Shown: positions 7,196 to 15,568 of the stretch, piece by piece | Position numbering within the stretch: the stretch's first letter is position 1 | Layout: each line of letters opens with the position of its first letter | NCBI GenBank assembly: GCA_018266375.1 | Contig: JAFEAO010000013.1 | Location: 1 to 63,030 of the forward strand | Source: Bdellovibrionales bacterium | GTDB lineage: Bacteria > Bdellovibrionota > UBA1018 > CAIMNF01 | Length of the DNA stretch: 63,030 nucleotides | Direction of reading: 5' to 3' | Notes under the pieces: generated by a model | The model's database searches: none | The model's input: only the letters and a program-made list of their open reading frames with translations | Told to the model about the DNA's origin: nothing | Program-made: the position numbers and the translations under genes

Positions 7196-7596
7196 AGAAA
7201 AAACCTGACAGCATCAAATCGTTCATCGCATCCGAGACTCCGGAAATCCGCAAGGAGTTAAAGAAGCTCTACGCCATCATCAAAAAGGCAGCGCCCAAAG
7301 CCACCGAGAAGCTGGCGTGGCAAATGCCGACCTTCCACCAAGAAGGCAACCTCATCCACTTTTGCTCCTTTACTAAGCACATGAGCGTCTTCCCCGGTGG
7401 AGATGCGATGAAGCTTTTTAAATCTCAGATGAAGGGCTACACGACCTCAAAGGGTACGCTTCAAATTCCATACGGAGAAAAGATCCCAGCTACCCTCATC
7501 ACCAAGATGGTAAAATACAATCTCAAGTACAACCTCAATCGCGCCAAAACCAAGGCCGCCGCAAAAGCCGCGAAGAAGAAAAAGAAAAACCGCTAG
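7192..7596 (+). CDS. DUF1801 / YdhG-like protein
   Basis: About 134 aa from ATG 7192, which overlaps the exporter stop as ATGA. The sequence IRKELKKLYAIIKKAAPKAT, then EKLAWQMPTFHQEGNLIHFCSFTKH and GTLQIPYGEKIPATLITKMV matches DUF1801 proteins (frataxin-like fold; Bacillus YdhG was proposed as an iron chaperone). The C-terminus is a run of Lys and Ala (AKTKAAAKAAKKKKKNR), perhaps nucleic-acid binding. The stop codon shares CTAG with the convergent gene. Function here is not established. Confidence 0.8.
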   Translation: MKKKPDSIKSFIASETPEIRKELKKLYAIIKKAAPKATEKLAWQMPTFHQEGNLIHFCSFTKHMSVFPGGDAMKLFKSQMKGYTTSKGTLQIPYGEKIPATLITKMVKYNLKYNLNRAKTKAAAKAAKKKKKNR

Positions 7597-8843
7597 TTCC
7601 GAAGCCCGTCGAAATGGCGATTGACCCAATGAACGTACTGCTCGAACTCGGCCGCGTACTCGCGAATTTGCGCCGGCGTGCCCTCAAACGCTTTTAAATC
7701 TTCCAGCGCTTCACGAACATCGGGCAGATCCTTGCGGGCACCGAGCATCGCTTTCTCGAACTTGTTCAAGTCATCCAAGAAGTAAGCCACCACCTGCTTC
7801 TTGCCTTCAGTGGTGTGCGCAATGGATTTAAACTTGTTAATCACATTCGGGTGCAGATTCGAGAGTGAGTAATCGCCGACCGTAACCTCGACCCCCGATT
7901 TTTTTGTGATCCGCACAGTGACATCGGCAATATCGGCTTTTTTAAGCTTTTGGCGGAACACGATAATCCCGGTCTCTTTGCGGTCCACCACGAGCGCTTC
8001 GAGCGACTCCAGGATCGAATCGATTTCCTCGAGCTTCTTTGCGATGTCGACGCCCAGACTCGGATCTCGAAGATCGAGAATGGCACTCATCAGGTCGCGG
8101 AACCACGAATAGAATTCTTCAAACGAGAGGTAGTCTTCATACCCTTCAAGATAGGATGCACGCTTTCCGTTTGCGGTCTCCAGTCCGTAATCGTAGACGG
8201 TCGGAGGAAGGCCGCGCCGACGCGAATCCTCGTACGCTAAATGCCGTCCTTCGTGAAGGATCGTATCATCGAAGGGTTGATCCAGGGTAAAATTTTTGAC
8301 CGACGTCTCATCGAGGAAAAGCGCGAGCTCGGTCGTCAAGCTCGGATCAAAAAACCCGTACGTGCCCATGGATTTGTTCACGATCGGCGAAAGATAAACT
8401 CGCATGTCGGGGTGGAGACGGGCAAGCCTACGCAGGTAAGCCGCAACTCGGCTTTTGGCCTTGGGACTGATCTTTGAACCGTTGATCTTGAGCTCGAGAT
8501 AACTCGCCTTGTACTTTTCCGTGCCGTTTTTAACGACGACTTTTTTTCGGGCCGGTTGGAGCGAGATCACCGACGGGTCAAAAGCAGGATCCATGGCACG
8601 GAGTTTTGCGAGTCCCTTTTGGAGGACATCGTTACTCTGCCGTACATATTCGTCGAGCATCTCTTGCGATTTGACGTGATCAAAATTTGAAATCGAAGTG
8701 AGCGGCGGGATGGCTTCGCCGTCGTCCATGACCGGCTGAAGACTATAGTTGTCGATACACGACGTAGCGTGGGCCACGATCGGCGCCCAGACTGTCTGGA
8801 TGATGATGAGGAGTAATACTAGACGGCGTGAGACGTGACTCAT
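7593..8843 (-). CDS. Exported HExxH-containing protein, putative metalloprotease
   Basis: About 416 aa from ATG 8843, which gives a clean signal peptide (SHVSRRLVLLLIIIQTVWAP, then IVAHA). No strong ribosome binding site is visible, and the frame can start further up at TTG 8888. The central segment DDTILHEGRHLAYEDSRRRG carries an HExxH zinc-binding motif within a helix, and a downstream SYLEGYEDYLSFEEFYSWF could supply a Glu ligand. The rest is not recognisable. A periplasmic or secreted zinc peptidase is likely but unproven. Confidence 0.6.
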   Translation of the reverse strand: MSHVSRRLVLLLIIIQTVWAPIVAHATSCIDNYSLQPVMDDGEAIPPLTSISNFDHVKSQEMLDEYVRQSNDVLQKGLAKLRAMDPAFDPSVISLQPARKKVVVKNGTEKYKASYLELKINGSKISPKAKSRVAAYLRRLARLHPDMRVYLSPIVNKSMGTYGFFDPSLTTELALFLDETSVKNFTLDQPFDDTILHEGRHLAYEDSRRRGLPPTVYDYGLETANGKRASYLEGYEDYLSFEEFYSWFRDLMSAILDLRDPSLGVDIAKKLEEIDSILESLEALVVDRKETGIIVFRQKLKKADIADVTVRITKKSGVEVTVGDYSLSNLHPNVINKFKSIAHTTEGKKQVVAYFLDDLNKFEKAMLGARKDLPDVREALEDLKAFEGTPAQIREYAAEFEQYVHWVNRHFDGLRN

Positions 8844-9049
8844 GGTGTGTTCGATGCGCATTCTACGCAAACGGTTCACAACGGTCAATTCATGCGTCAG
8901 TTAGTACGTCGATTCAATGATTTTAGTTGCGCAGTGGAGGCCTCACGACCTCGCTGTTTATTAAACTAAATGAGTTTAATTCGATCTGAGCCCGATTTTG
9001 ACCTTGTTAGGAGCCTCAAGTCCCGGAATAATGAATGGAGGGGGTGTCT

Positions 9050-9292
9050 ATGAAGTTAATGGGCATTTTGCTAGGGTTAATCTTAGTTCAATCAAGCTTC
9101 GCATTTGAGACCGACTCCACTCGCCGCGAACAGGCAGTGGTTCAAGCCGAGCGTTTACGCCTGACTCGTCTCGAGTTCAATCAAAACAAGGAAACGGGCA
9201 ACCGCGCCCCTGCTTCGGTGTCTTCGGACTTTTCGATCGTTCCAAATGACGAGCAGAAGTCACTCATTCCGGCTGCCGACAGCAACCACTAG
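9050..9292 (+). CDS. Small exported protein of unknown function
   Basis: 80 aa. The ATG at 9050 has a strong GGAGGGGG ribosome binding site, better than the ATG at 9035. A signal peptide (KLMGILLGLILVQSSFAF) is followed by a polar, charged mature part with REQAVVQAERLRLTRLEF. No family recognised. Confidence 0.6.
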   Translation: MKLMGILLGLILVQSSFAFETDSTRREQAVVQAERLRLTRLEFNQNKETGNRAPASVSSDFSIVPNDEQKSLIPAADSNH

Positions 9293-9386
9293 TCCGGCTT
9301 CAGGTAGAAAGATTCAAATTGAACGGTCTGACGCATTGTGATATATTTCAACGTAATCAGCTGTTACTCCCGTGTGGAAAATGATT

Positions 9387-9911
9387 ATGAAAAATTTAGC
9401 CATACTGCCCTTTTTATCGATTTCTTTACTCGGTGGCTTCGCCGCATCTGCGAACTCCGCATTTAAAAACGGAGATACGGTCGCTTATCAAGAGGGTTCC
9501 TCGCGCCTTCGAGTGGGCACCGTGATTCAAAAGACCGATGGATTACTCGATCAACGCGCAGAAATCCGCTGTCCTCGCGGAAGCGTTAAAGTTCAGGAAA
9601 AAAATCATCCCTCTCGTTATGGCGGTCAGGTTTCTTATCTGGATCGACAAGGAAATTTCGTGAAAAGTTACGGGGTTTCTTGCGTAAGCCCCCATCAGAT
9701 TTTGAAAGAAACCCAAGACGGAACTTACGGGCGCGATCACCGATATCACTTGGGACGTAGATACACCTCTGGAAAAATACTCTATTCTTTTGAAAATGGT
9801 TATGTCGCGGTCGTCAGCGAAAGCGCTTTTCGGGCCTATGAACAAATAGGCGAAAACATCTTTCGCCAGAGTCCCGTAGCCATGTCGATTGGCAAATTCG
9901 TCCGTTACTGA
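9387..9911 (+). CDS. Exported protein of unknown function
   Basis: About 174 aa from ATG 9387, which GGAAAA precedes at a suitable distance; ATG 9381 and GTG 9372 are alternatives. The signal peptide NLAILPFLSISLLGGFAASA is followed by a mostly beta-strand mature protein with short repeated elements (NGDTVAYQEG, LRVGTVIQKTDG, RRYTSGKILYSFENGYVAVV), resembling small SH3-like barrels in feel but not assignable. Two Cys (about 63 and 100) could pair. Confidence 0.6.
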   Translation: MKNLAILPFLSISLLGGFAASANSAFKNGDTVAYQEGSSRLRVGTVIQKTDGLLDQRAEIRCPRGSVKVQEKNHPSRYGGQVSYLDRQGNFVKSYGVSCVSPHQILKETQDGTYGRDHRYHLGRRYTSGKILYSFENGYVAVVSESAFRAYEQIGENIFRQSPVAMSIGKFVRY

Positions 9912-10011
9912 CCGAACGGAAAATAAAATGTGAGAGATTCCCACATTTGAAACCACTCAACTTCAAATTTCAACTACGACTGTGACATTACCGAATCTTA
10001 CACCGTGCCTT

Positions 10012-10878
10012 TTAGCGAACCCAAGTGCGGATACCGGAGAGCAGCACCTTCGGGAGTTGCGGCATCTCGCGAACTTCCGTGAAGCTACCTAGGCCCGACA
10101 TCGCGAGATCCTTCATGATATCCCGGCCGGTTGGATCCTTACCGATTTTGACCGAATACAAAAATGGAATCGTCTTCCCGATCTCGGCCGGATGCTTGCC
10201 CTCGGTGTAGCGTCCGTCCGAGATCAAGATCACGCGCGCTTGCGGAAAATGTCCGGTCTGAATTTTCTGAATCGCTGTCTTTAAACCCAGTTCGAGGTTG
10301 GTGAATCCACCCGGCGGAATCGACAGCACTCGGCGCACGCACTCGGCGGCGTCGATTTCTTGGTTAAAATCTTTGACGGTATGGATCTCGGAATCAAAGC
10401 CGAAGATCGCGAAGCTCCGGAGTGGCAACGACATCGCCACCGCCGCCACCGAAACCGCGAGGAGCGCGAGCTTCTCGCCCTTCATCGACAAGCTGGTGTC
10501 CAGCACGAGCACCAAACCGTGATCTTTTTCGCGGCGGATGCGGAACTGCGGCGTGCGCGTCGGGTCCTCGAGCGTACTCTCGACGTCGAGCTCGGCTTCG
10601 TGATAGTCGGCTCCCAGCTCCTCTTGTGACATCATCTCGTAGTGATACGGCTTTTGAATCGGCCCGAGCGCTTCACGTCCGCGGTCCAAGACGGCTTCGA
10701 TCGCGCGATCGGACATTTCCTTTTTTTCTTTGGCGTGGAGGTAACCGAAACGCTGGATATCGCGGAACCGAATAGCGAGATCCCACTCATCTTTGCGGTC
10801 CTGACCGTTTGGATCTTGTTGCTGGCCCTCGTTGCGCTGAGACGGAGACTCCGAGGTGGAATCGTCGTCATCCGCCAT
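10012..10878 (-). CDS. von Willebrand factor A domain protein (MoxR partner)
   Basis: 288 aa. A very acidic, Gln/Asp-rich N-terminus (about 1-35) and a helical region precede a vWA domain from about residue 120 with an intact MIDAS: DTSLSMKG, the Thr in GGFTNLELG and the Asp in ISDGRYTEG. vWA proteins paired with MoxR AAA+ ATPases act as metal-dependent adaptors that direct the ATPase to its client complex. The ATG at 10878 has no ribosome binding site, yet the frame upstream is open for 22 codons right back to the A10 tract at the end of the moxR gene (see findings). Confidence 0.88.
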   Translation of the reverse strand: MADDDDSTSESPSQRNEGQQQDPNGQDRKDEWDLAIRFRDIQRFGYLHAKEKKEMSDRAIEAVLDRGREALGPIQKPYHYEMMSQEELGADYHEAELDVESTLEDPTRTPQFRIRREKDHGLVLVLDTSLSMKGEKLALLAVSVAAVAMSLPLRSFAIFGFDSEIHTVKDFNQEIDAAECVRRVLSIPPGGFTNLELGLKTAIQKIQTGHFPQARVILISDGRYTEGKHPAEIGKTIPFLYSVKIGKDPTGRDIMKDLAMSGLGSFTEVREMPQLPKVLLSGIRTWVR

Positions 10879-10931
10879 GGAATCGGCAAAAAACTTTAAA
10901 GTGCCTTCAGTGATGTCCGAGCCCGAACGCG

Positions 10932-11783
10932 CTACTGAGCTAGGCTTTTTTTTTTGAACTCGTCGTCGACTTGAGTGCGAAGCTCGGCAATGAGTTCGTC
11001 AAGCAAGCGCGGGAAAGGCTGCTGCGAGAATTTGCCGACCAAGAGCTCGATCCGGTTCGCGAGCGTGGACTTGGCGATGGACCAAAACTCGTCGTCCGAG
11101 GTCTTGGTTCCGCAGACTTGCGCCAGCGTAATCGCCGCTCGAATCGAAGCGCCCCGACGGATTTTCGGGTGATGACGGGTCAAGCGGATCAAGGCCACCG
11201 ATTGTGCAACTAAGTTTTCAGGCGCCTTAGGAGCGTTCTGGCGCACGATCGCTTCTTCTTCTTCAAAACTCATCGGTTCGATCGCGATCCACTCCAAGCG
11301 ATCGAGCAAAGCCTCCGACAACGGTGACGTCGCCACGAACTCGCGCGGGTTCTGCGTCGCGATCAGGAGGAAACCCTTCTTGGCCGTGATCTCGCCCAGG
11401 TATGGAATCTGGATCAACCCCTCGTCGAGAGCCGGGAGCAATACGTTTTGCACCATCTCGGGCATGCGGTTCAATTCGTTGATCAATAAAATTTTACCTT
11501 CGGTCATCGCTTCGAACAGCGGGCCCGGCAAAAAGCTTTTGCGGGTAAACCCGCGGCTCATCACGAGCTTCGGATCAAACGAGCCCACGAGCTTTTGCTC
11601 GGTAAAGCGCCCATCGCCGTCGATGCGAATCACGCCACGCTTAAGGCTCTCGGCAACCGTTACGGCGAGAGTGGTCTTCCCCACCCCGACGGGTCCCTCA
11701 AGCAGGATATGTTTATCCGCCCGGACCATCTGCTCGATTGCATTTTTTTCGGCCAACCGGCCGATGAGTTTCATCTTCGACAC
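10932..11783 (-). CDS. MoxR-type AAA+ ATPase
   Basis: 283 aa. Walker A GPVGVGKTT near residue 31, Walker B KILLINELNR near residue 97, sensor 1 ATQNPREF and the arginine finger EALLDRLEW are all present, with the MoxR lid domain to the end. MoxR ATPases remodel or insert cofactors into client proteins with a vWA partner, here the next gene. It lies 9 bp after the small membrane protein gene. The 3' end carries ten A residues in a row (10946-10955 read as T on the plus strand), just before the final SLAQ. Confidence 0.9.
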   Translation of the reverse strand: MSKMKLIGRLAEKNAIEQMVRADKHILLEGPVGVGKTTLAVTVAESLKRGVIRIDGDGRFTEQKLVGSFDPKLVMSRGFTRKSFLPGPLFEAMTEGKILLINELNRMPEMVQNVLLPALDEGLIQIPYLGEITAKKGFLLIATQNPREFVATSPLSEALLDRLEWIAIEPMSFEEEEAIVRQNAPKAPENLVAQSVALIRLTRHHPKIRRGASIRAAITLAQVCGTKTSDDEFWSIAKSTLANRIELLVGKFSQQPFPRLLDELIAELRTQVDDEFKKKSLAQ

Positions 11784-11792
11784 GATCTCGCC

Positions 11793-11999
11793 TCAGTTTT
11801 GTCTCGCTTGGTACATGAAATACAAGATTACCACCATGATGATCAAAATCGGAATCTGCAAAAGCGCATAGATCATAATCGGGCTCTTCTTCATCGGGAT
11901 ACCCAGAGAATCCCGACCTGCTTTTTGATCTTGTACCGGAGCTTGACCGGCTGGAGTGCTCGATGGATTACCTGGATCGGATTTATTTTGCTCTGTCAT
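11793..11999 (-). CDS. Small single-pass membrane protein
   Basis: 68 aa: a polar, Pro/Gln-rich N-terminal 35 residues, then one membrane helix (IMIYALLQIPILIIMVVILY) and a short basic tail. It starts 2 nt after the stop of the APC permease and ends 9 nt before the MoxR gene, so it belongs to that operon. No family recognised; its tight placement suggests a helper of the permease or the MoxR-vWA pair. Confidence 0.7.
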   Translation of the reverse strand: MTEQNKSDPGNPSSTPAGQAPVQDQKAGRDSLGIPMKKSPIMIYALLQIPILIIMVVILYFMYQARQN

Positions 12000-12001
12000 T
12001 T

Positions 12002-13756
12002 TTATACCTTCTTAGCCAATTTCGAGTTTTGATAACTGTAGAAGAAGTAGATCACGAGACCCACGATCAACCACAGGATAAAGCGAACCCAGTTGGTCCA
12101 ACCGAGTTCGGTCATGAGATACGCGCAGCTCGTGACGCCCATAAGCGGAATGAGCGAGAGACTCTTACGATAAGTCCACACGCACATGCCGACGATAAAG
12201 ATCAAAAAGCCGAACATCGGAATCTTGTGCTTGAACACCTCCCACTCACCGAGCTGGAAGAACACGGTCACTCCTTCGTTGTTCCAAATAATGCAGCCAA
12301 TGGTAAAGAGCACGCATAAAACCGGGAACAAGATTTTACCGTTGATGTAAGGCGTGTAGAAACGTCCCGGAACTTTCGGGCGATGCGGGTCCAAACGCAA
12401 AACCCCGAGACAGACAAGCACGAACGCGCTCAACGTACCAATCGACGTTAGGTCCGTCACTTCGGTGAGGTTCATGAAGATACACGGGATCGCGACAAAG
12501 AAACCCGCGACGATCGTCGAGAACCAAGGCGTCTTATATTTCGGGTGAATCGCCGAAAACACCGGCGGGAGCAAACCATCGCGCGACATCGCCATCCAAA
12601 TACGAGGTTGGCCGAGTTGGAACACGAGCAACACCGTGAAAAGCGCAACAACCGCACTGATCGCGATCACGCCGGCAACCCAATTGACTGAAGCACCCTC
12701 CGGTCCGAACGCGTACGCGAGTGGGTCACCCACGGCGAGCTTGTCGAACCTGACGATACCGGTGAGCACGAGTGCGACCGCAATATAGAGAACGGTACAA
12801 ATCACGAGCGAGTAAATCATCGCGCGCGGAAGGTCGCGCTGTGGGTTTTTACATTCCTCAGCCGTCGTCGAGATCGCATCGAAGCCAATGTAAGCAAAGA
12901 ACACCGCCGAGACACCCTTTAAGATACCGGACACGCCGTTTGGCGCGAACGGACTCCAGTTCTCGGGCTTCACGTAGAAAGCGCCGAGACCGATGACGAG
13001 CATGAGGACTAAAATCTTTAAGATCACCATCGCATTGTTGATGCGCTTGGATTCCTGAATCCCGATGTACACGATCGCGGTCACGACGACGGTGATGATC
13101 ATCGCTGGAATGTCTCCAATGAGATGAAATCCAAATAATTGTGGCGCAGTGGTCCACGCATTGTAACCATCGATGGAGCCCTGAGCGACACCCTTAGCGA
13201 CGAGGTCGGTGAATGCAATTCCACTATCCATCGCCGTTTTCACGGCATCGTACCCGCGTGATGCGGTCAACAAGTCCATCGACATCCAAGTCGGCACGTG
13301 GATTCCGTAGCCATCCAAAAGTGAAGTGAAGTAGTCACTCCAAGAAATCGCGACCGCGATGTTGCCAATCGCATATTCCATGAGCAAGTCCCAACCGATA
13401 ATCCAAGCGATGATCTCTCCGAGAGAAGCATAGGCGTACGTATAAGCCGATCCAGCGACCGGAATGCTCGAAGCGAACTCCGCGTAGCAAAACGCTGAAA
13501 ATGCGCAGGCAATGGCGGTAAAGATGAACAAGAGTGAAACGCCCGGGCCACCACTTGCGGCTGCGTTCCCGATCGTCGAGAAGATTCCGGCACCGATGAC
13601 GGCGGCGATTCCAAGTGCGGTGAGATCCCACACTCCTAAGGTCCGCTTGAGTGAACCTTCCGAGCTTCCATGAGTACCGTGGGCGTTAGGATCGAGTGCG
13701 GCTTCAGTCAGGATGGTGTCGATCGATTTTGTTCTAAATAAAGATTTTACATTCAT
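12002..13756 (-). CDS. APC-superfamily amino-acid permease (CAT-like)
   Basis: 584 aa, about 12-14 membrane helices. The first helix holds the substrate-binding glycines IAAVIGAGIFSTIG, and helix 6 reads AVFFAYIGFDAISTTAEE, both hallmarks of the APC/cationic amino-acid transporter group (YfnA-like). A cytoplasmic N-terminus of about 40 residues precedes helix 1. It heads a probable operon with the small membrane protein, moxR and vWA genes. A paralogue is transcribed divergently from 13870. The substrate cannot be assigned beyond amino acids. Confidence 0.92.
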   Translation of the reverse strand: MNVKSLFRTKSIDTILTEAALDPNAHGTHGSSEGSLKRTLGVWDLTALGIAAVIGAGIFSTIGNAAASGGPGVSLLFIFTAIACAFSAFCYAEFASSIPVAGSAYTYAYASLGEIIAWIIGWDLLMEYAIGNIAVAISWSDYFTSLLDGYGIHVPTWMSMDLLTASRGYDAVKTAMDSGIAFTDLVAKGVAQGSIDGYNAWTTAPQLFGFHLIGDIPAMIITVVVTAIVYIGIQESKRINNAMVILKILVLMLVIGLGAFYVKPENWSPFAPNGVSGILKGVSAVFFAYIGFDAISTTAEECKNPQRDLPRAMIYSLVICTVLYIAVALVLTGIVRFDKLAVGDPLAYAFGPEGASVNWVAGVIAISAVVALFTVLLVFQLGQPRIWMAMSRDGLLPPVFSAIHPKYKTPWFSTIVAGFFVAIPCIFMNLTEVTDLTSIGTLSAFVLVCLGVLRLDPHRPKVPGRFYTPYINGKILFPVLCVLFTIGCIIWNNEGVTVFFQLGEWEVFKHKIPMFGFLIFIVGMCVWTYRKSLSLIPLMGVTSCAYLMTELGWTNWVRFILWLIVGLVIYFFYSYQNSKLAKKV

Positions 13757-13869
13757 GGACTTGACGCACTCCCCTGTGTCAGTATCCTAATATTGACACC
13801 AAATTCGTACAGCCACACTAAAACATCTTTGCCTCGGACACTAGAGGGAAACTTAGGGAGAATCAAAGC

Positions 13870-15417
13870 ATGGCCAATCTTTTTATGAAAAAGGACATCG
13901 GGAAACTGATCGCGGACGCGGGTGATCCCAATGTTGAAGGCTCGGGCCACGGCGGCCTCAAGCGGCATCTAACGGCACTGAACCTGACCTTGCTCGGGAT
14001 CGGCGGGATCATCGGCGCGGGAATCTTTTCGCTCACCGGTGTGGCCGCGGCCAATTATGCGGGTCCCGGCATCGTGTTCAGCTTCATCATCGGCGGCGTG
14101 CTTTGCGCACTCGCAGGCCTCTGCTACTCGGAGATGGCGGCGATGGTTCCGGTTGCGGGTTCGGCTTATGCCTACTCCTACGCGACCCTCGGCGAGCTCA
14201 TCGCTTGGATCATCGGTTGGGACTTGATTCTCGAGTACGCGTTCGGCGCGGTGACCGTATCGGTCTCTTGGTCGGGCTACTTTGTTTCTCTCTTCCGCAA
14301 AACCTTCGGCATCGAGTTCACCGATTCAATGCTTCAATGGACCAAAGGCCCGTGGGAACAAGTGGCATTCGCCGACGGAAGCATGCACTACGGGATCTGG
14401 AACTTGCCTGCAACCTTTATCGGTCTCTTCGTCGCTGGCGTCCTCTACAAAGGGATTCGCGAATCGGCAACGATGAACAACGTTCTTGTCTTCATCAAAG
14501 TCGCGATCATCCTTTCGTTCATCGCACTCGGTTGGGGCGTGATCAACTCGATGAACTGGGTGGCAAACCCGGATGCAACAGGCTTGGCTTCACTCGTTCC
14601 AGTAGAAGCGATGTCGACTCGGAACGGCGAAGACTTCATGAGTTACGGTTGGCCCGGAGTCTTGACGGGCGCGGGTGTCGTGTTCTTTGCTTACATCGGC
14701 TTCGACGCGATATCGACGACGGCGCAAGAAGCGAAAAACCCTCAACGCGACCTCCCCATCGGCATTCTAGGATCGCTCTTTATTTGTACGGTAATTTACA
14801 TTTTGATGGCACTTACGATTACGGGAGTGGTTCCGTATAAAGAGCTCGGCGTTCCTGATCCGATCGCGGTCGGCGTGGATCGGATCATCTCGCTACGCGG
14901 GTGGAGCATCGAAGCTCAGAAGACGCTCTCGTTCTCAGTGAAGTTCGGCGCGCTCTTGGGCCTCACGTCGGTAATCCTGGTCCTCATGCTCGGCCAAACT
15001 CGCCTCTTCTACTCGATGGCGCGTGACGGTCTCTTGCCTTGGTTCGATCAGGTTCATAAAAAATTCCAGACTCCGCACAAAGCGACAGTCACCACCGGTA
15101 TCTTCGTTGCGATCTGCGGCGGTTGTATGCCGATGACTCTCGTGGGCGAGCTCGTCTCGATCGGCACACTCCTCGCGTTCGTACTCGTGTGTATCGGTGT
15201 CGTGATCTTGCGCAAAACCCATCCGGACATTCCTCGCCCGTTCAAAGCCCCGATGGCAAACTTGGTCGGCCCACTCGGCGCGATCGCTTGCTTATGGGTG
15301 ATGTCAGGTCTTCCGGTCGACACTTGGATCCGGTTGATCGTGTGGCTTATCATCGGATTCGTGATCTACTTTACTTACGGAATTAAGCACTCGAAGCTCC
15401 GTAACGGCGGCAAGTAG
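13870..15417 (+). CDS. APC-superfamily amino-acid permease (CAT-like)
   Basis: 515 aa, about 12 membrane helices, clearly paralogous to the divergent permease: GIGGIIGAGIFSLTGVAA in helix 1 and VVFFAYIGFDAISTTAQEAK in helix 6. Both also share the ERSGSLKRxL/GHGGLKRHL-like cytoplasmic lead-in. The two start codons are 113 bp apart, so they share one control region. A strong terminator follows at 15473. It probably imports or exchanges amino acids, in keeping with a peptide- or amino-acid-fed lifestyle. Confidence 0.92.
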   Translation: MANLFMKKDIGKLIADAGDPNVEGSGHGGLKRHLTALNLTLLGIGGIIGAGIFSLTGVAAANYAGPGIVFSFIIGGVLCALAGLCYSEMAAMVPVAGSAYAYSYATLGELIAWIIGWDLILEYAFGAVTVSVSWSGYFVSLFRKTFGIEFTDSMLQWTKGPWEQVAFADGSMHYGIWNLPATFIGLFVAGVLYKGIRESATMNNVLVFIKVAIILSFIALGWGVINSMNWVANPDATGLASLVPVEAMSTRNGEDFMSYGWPGVLTGAGVVFFAYIGFDAISTTAQEAKNPQRDLPIGILGSLFICTVIYILMALTITGVVPYKELGVPDPIAVGVDRIISLRGWSIEAQKTLSFSVKFGALLGLTSVILVLMLGQTRLFYSMARDGLLPWFDQVHKKFQTPHKATVTTGIFVAICGGCMPMTLVGELVSIGTLLAFVLVCIGVVILRKTHPDIPRPFKAPMANLVGPLGAIACLWVMSGLPVDTWIRLIVWLIIGFVIYFTYGIKHSKLRNGGK

Positions 15418-15472
15418 CCGCGGCGACGCAGAGCGCCGTCGACTACGTGTTATTCAACTCACACCATTGAAA

Positions 15473-15507
15473 CCTCGGGTGAAGCCCACCCGAGGTTTTT
15501 GTTTTTA
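15473..15507 (+). terminator. Rho-independent terminator after the APC permease
   Basis: Perfect 8-bp stem CCTCGGGT/ACCCGAGG with a 7-base loop, then TTTTTGTTTTT. Confidence 0.9.
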
Positions 15508-15568
15508 AATATTCCGATAGTGCCGGATTACGACGCCGTTTCGAAAACAATTCAAATCTCAGACATCG

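Noticed and set aside
9926..9948. Hairpin AAATGTG...CACATTT between converging genes
   Set aside because: Short AT-rich stem with no T tract; not enough for a terminator call.
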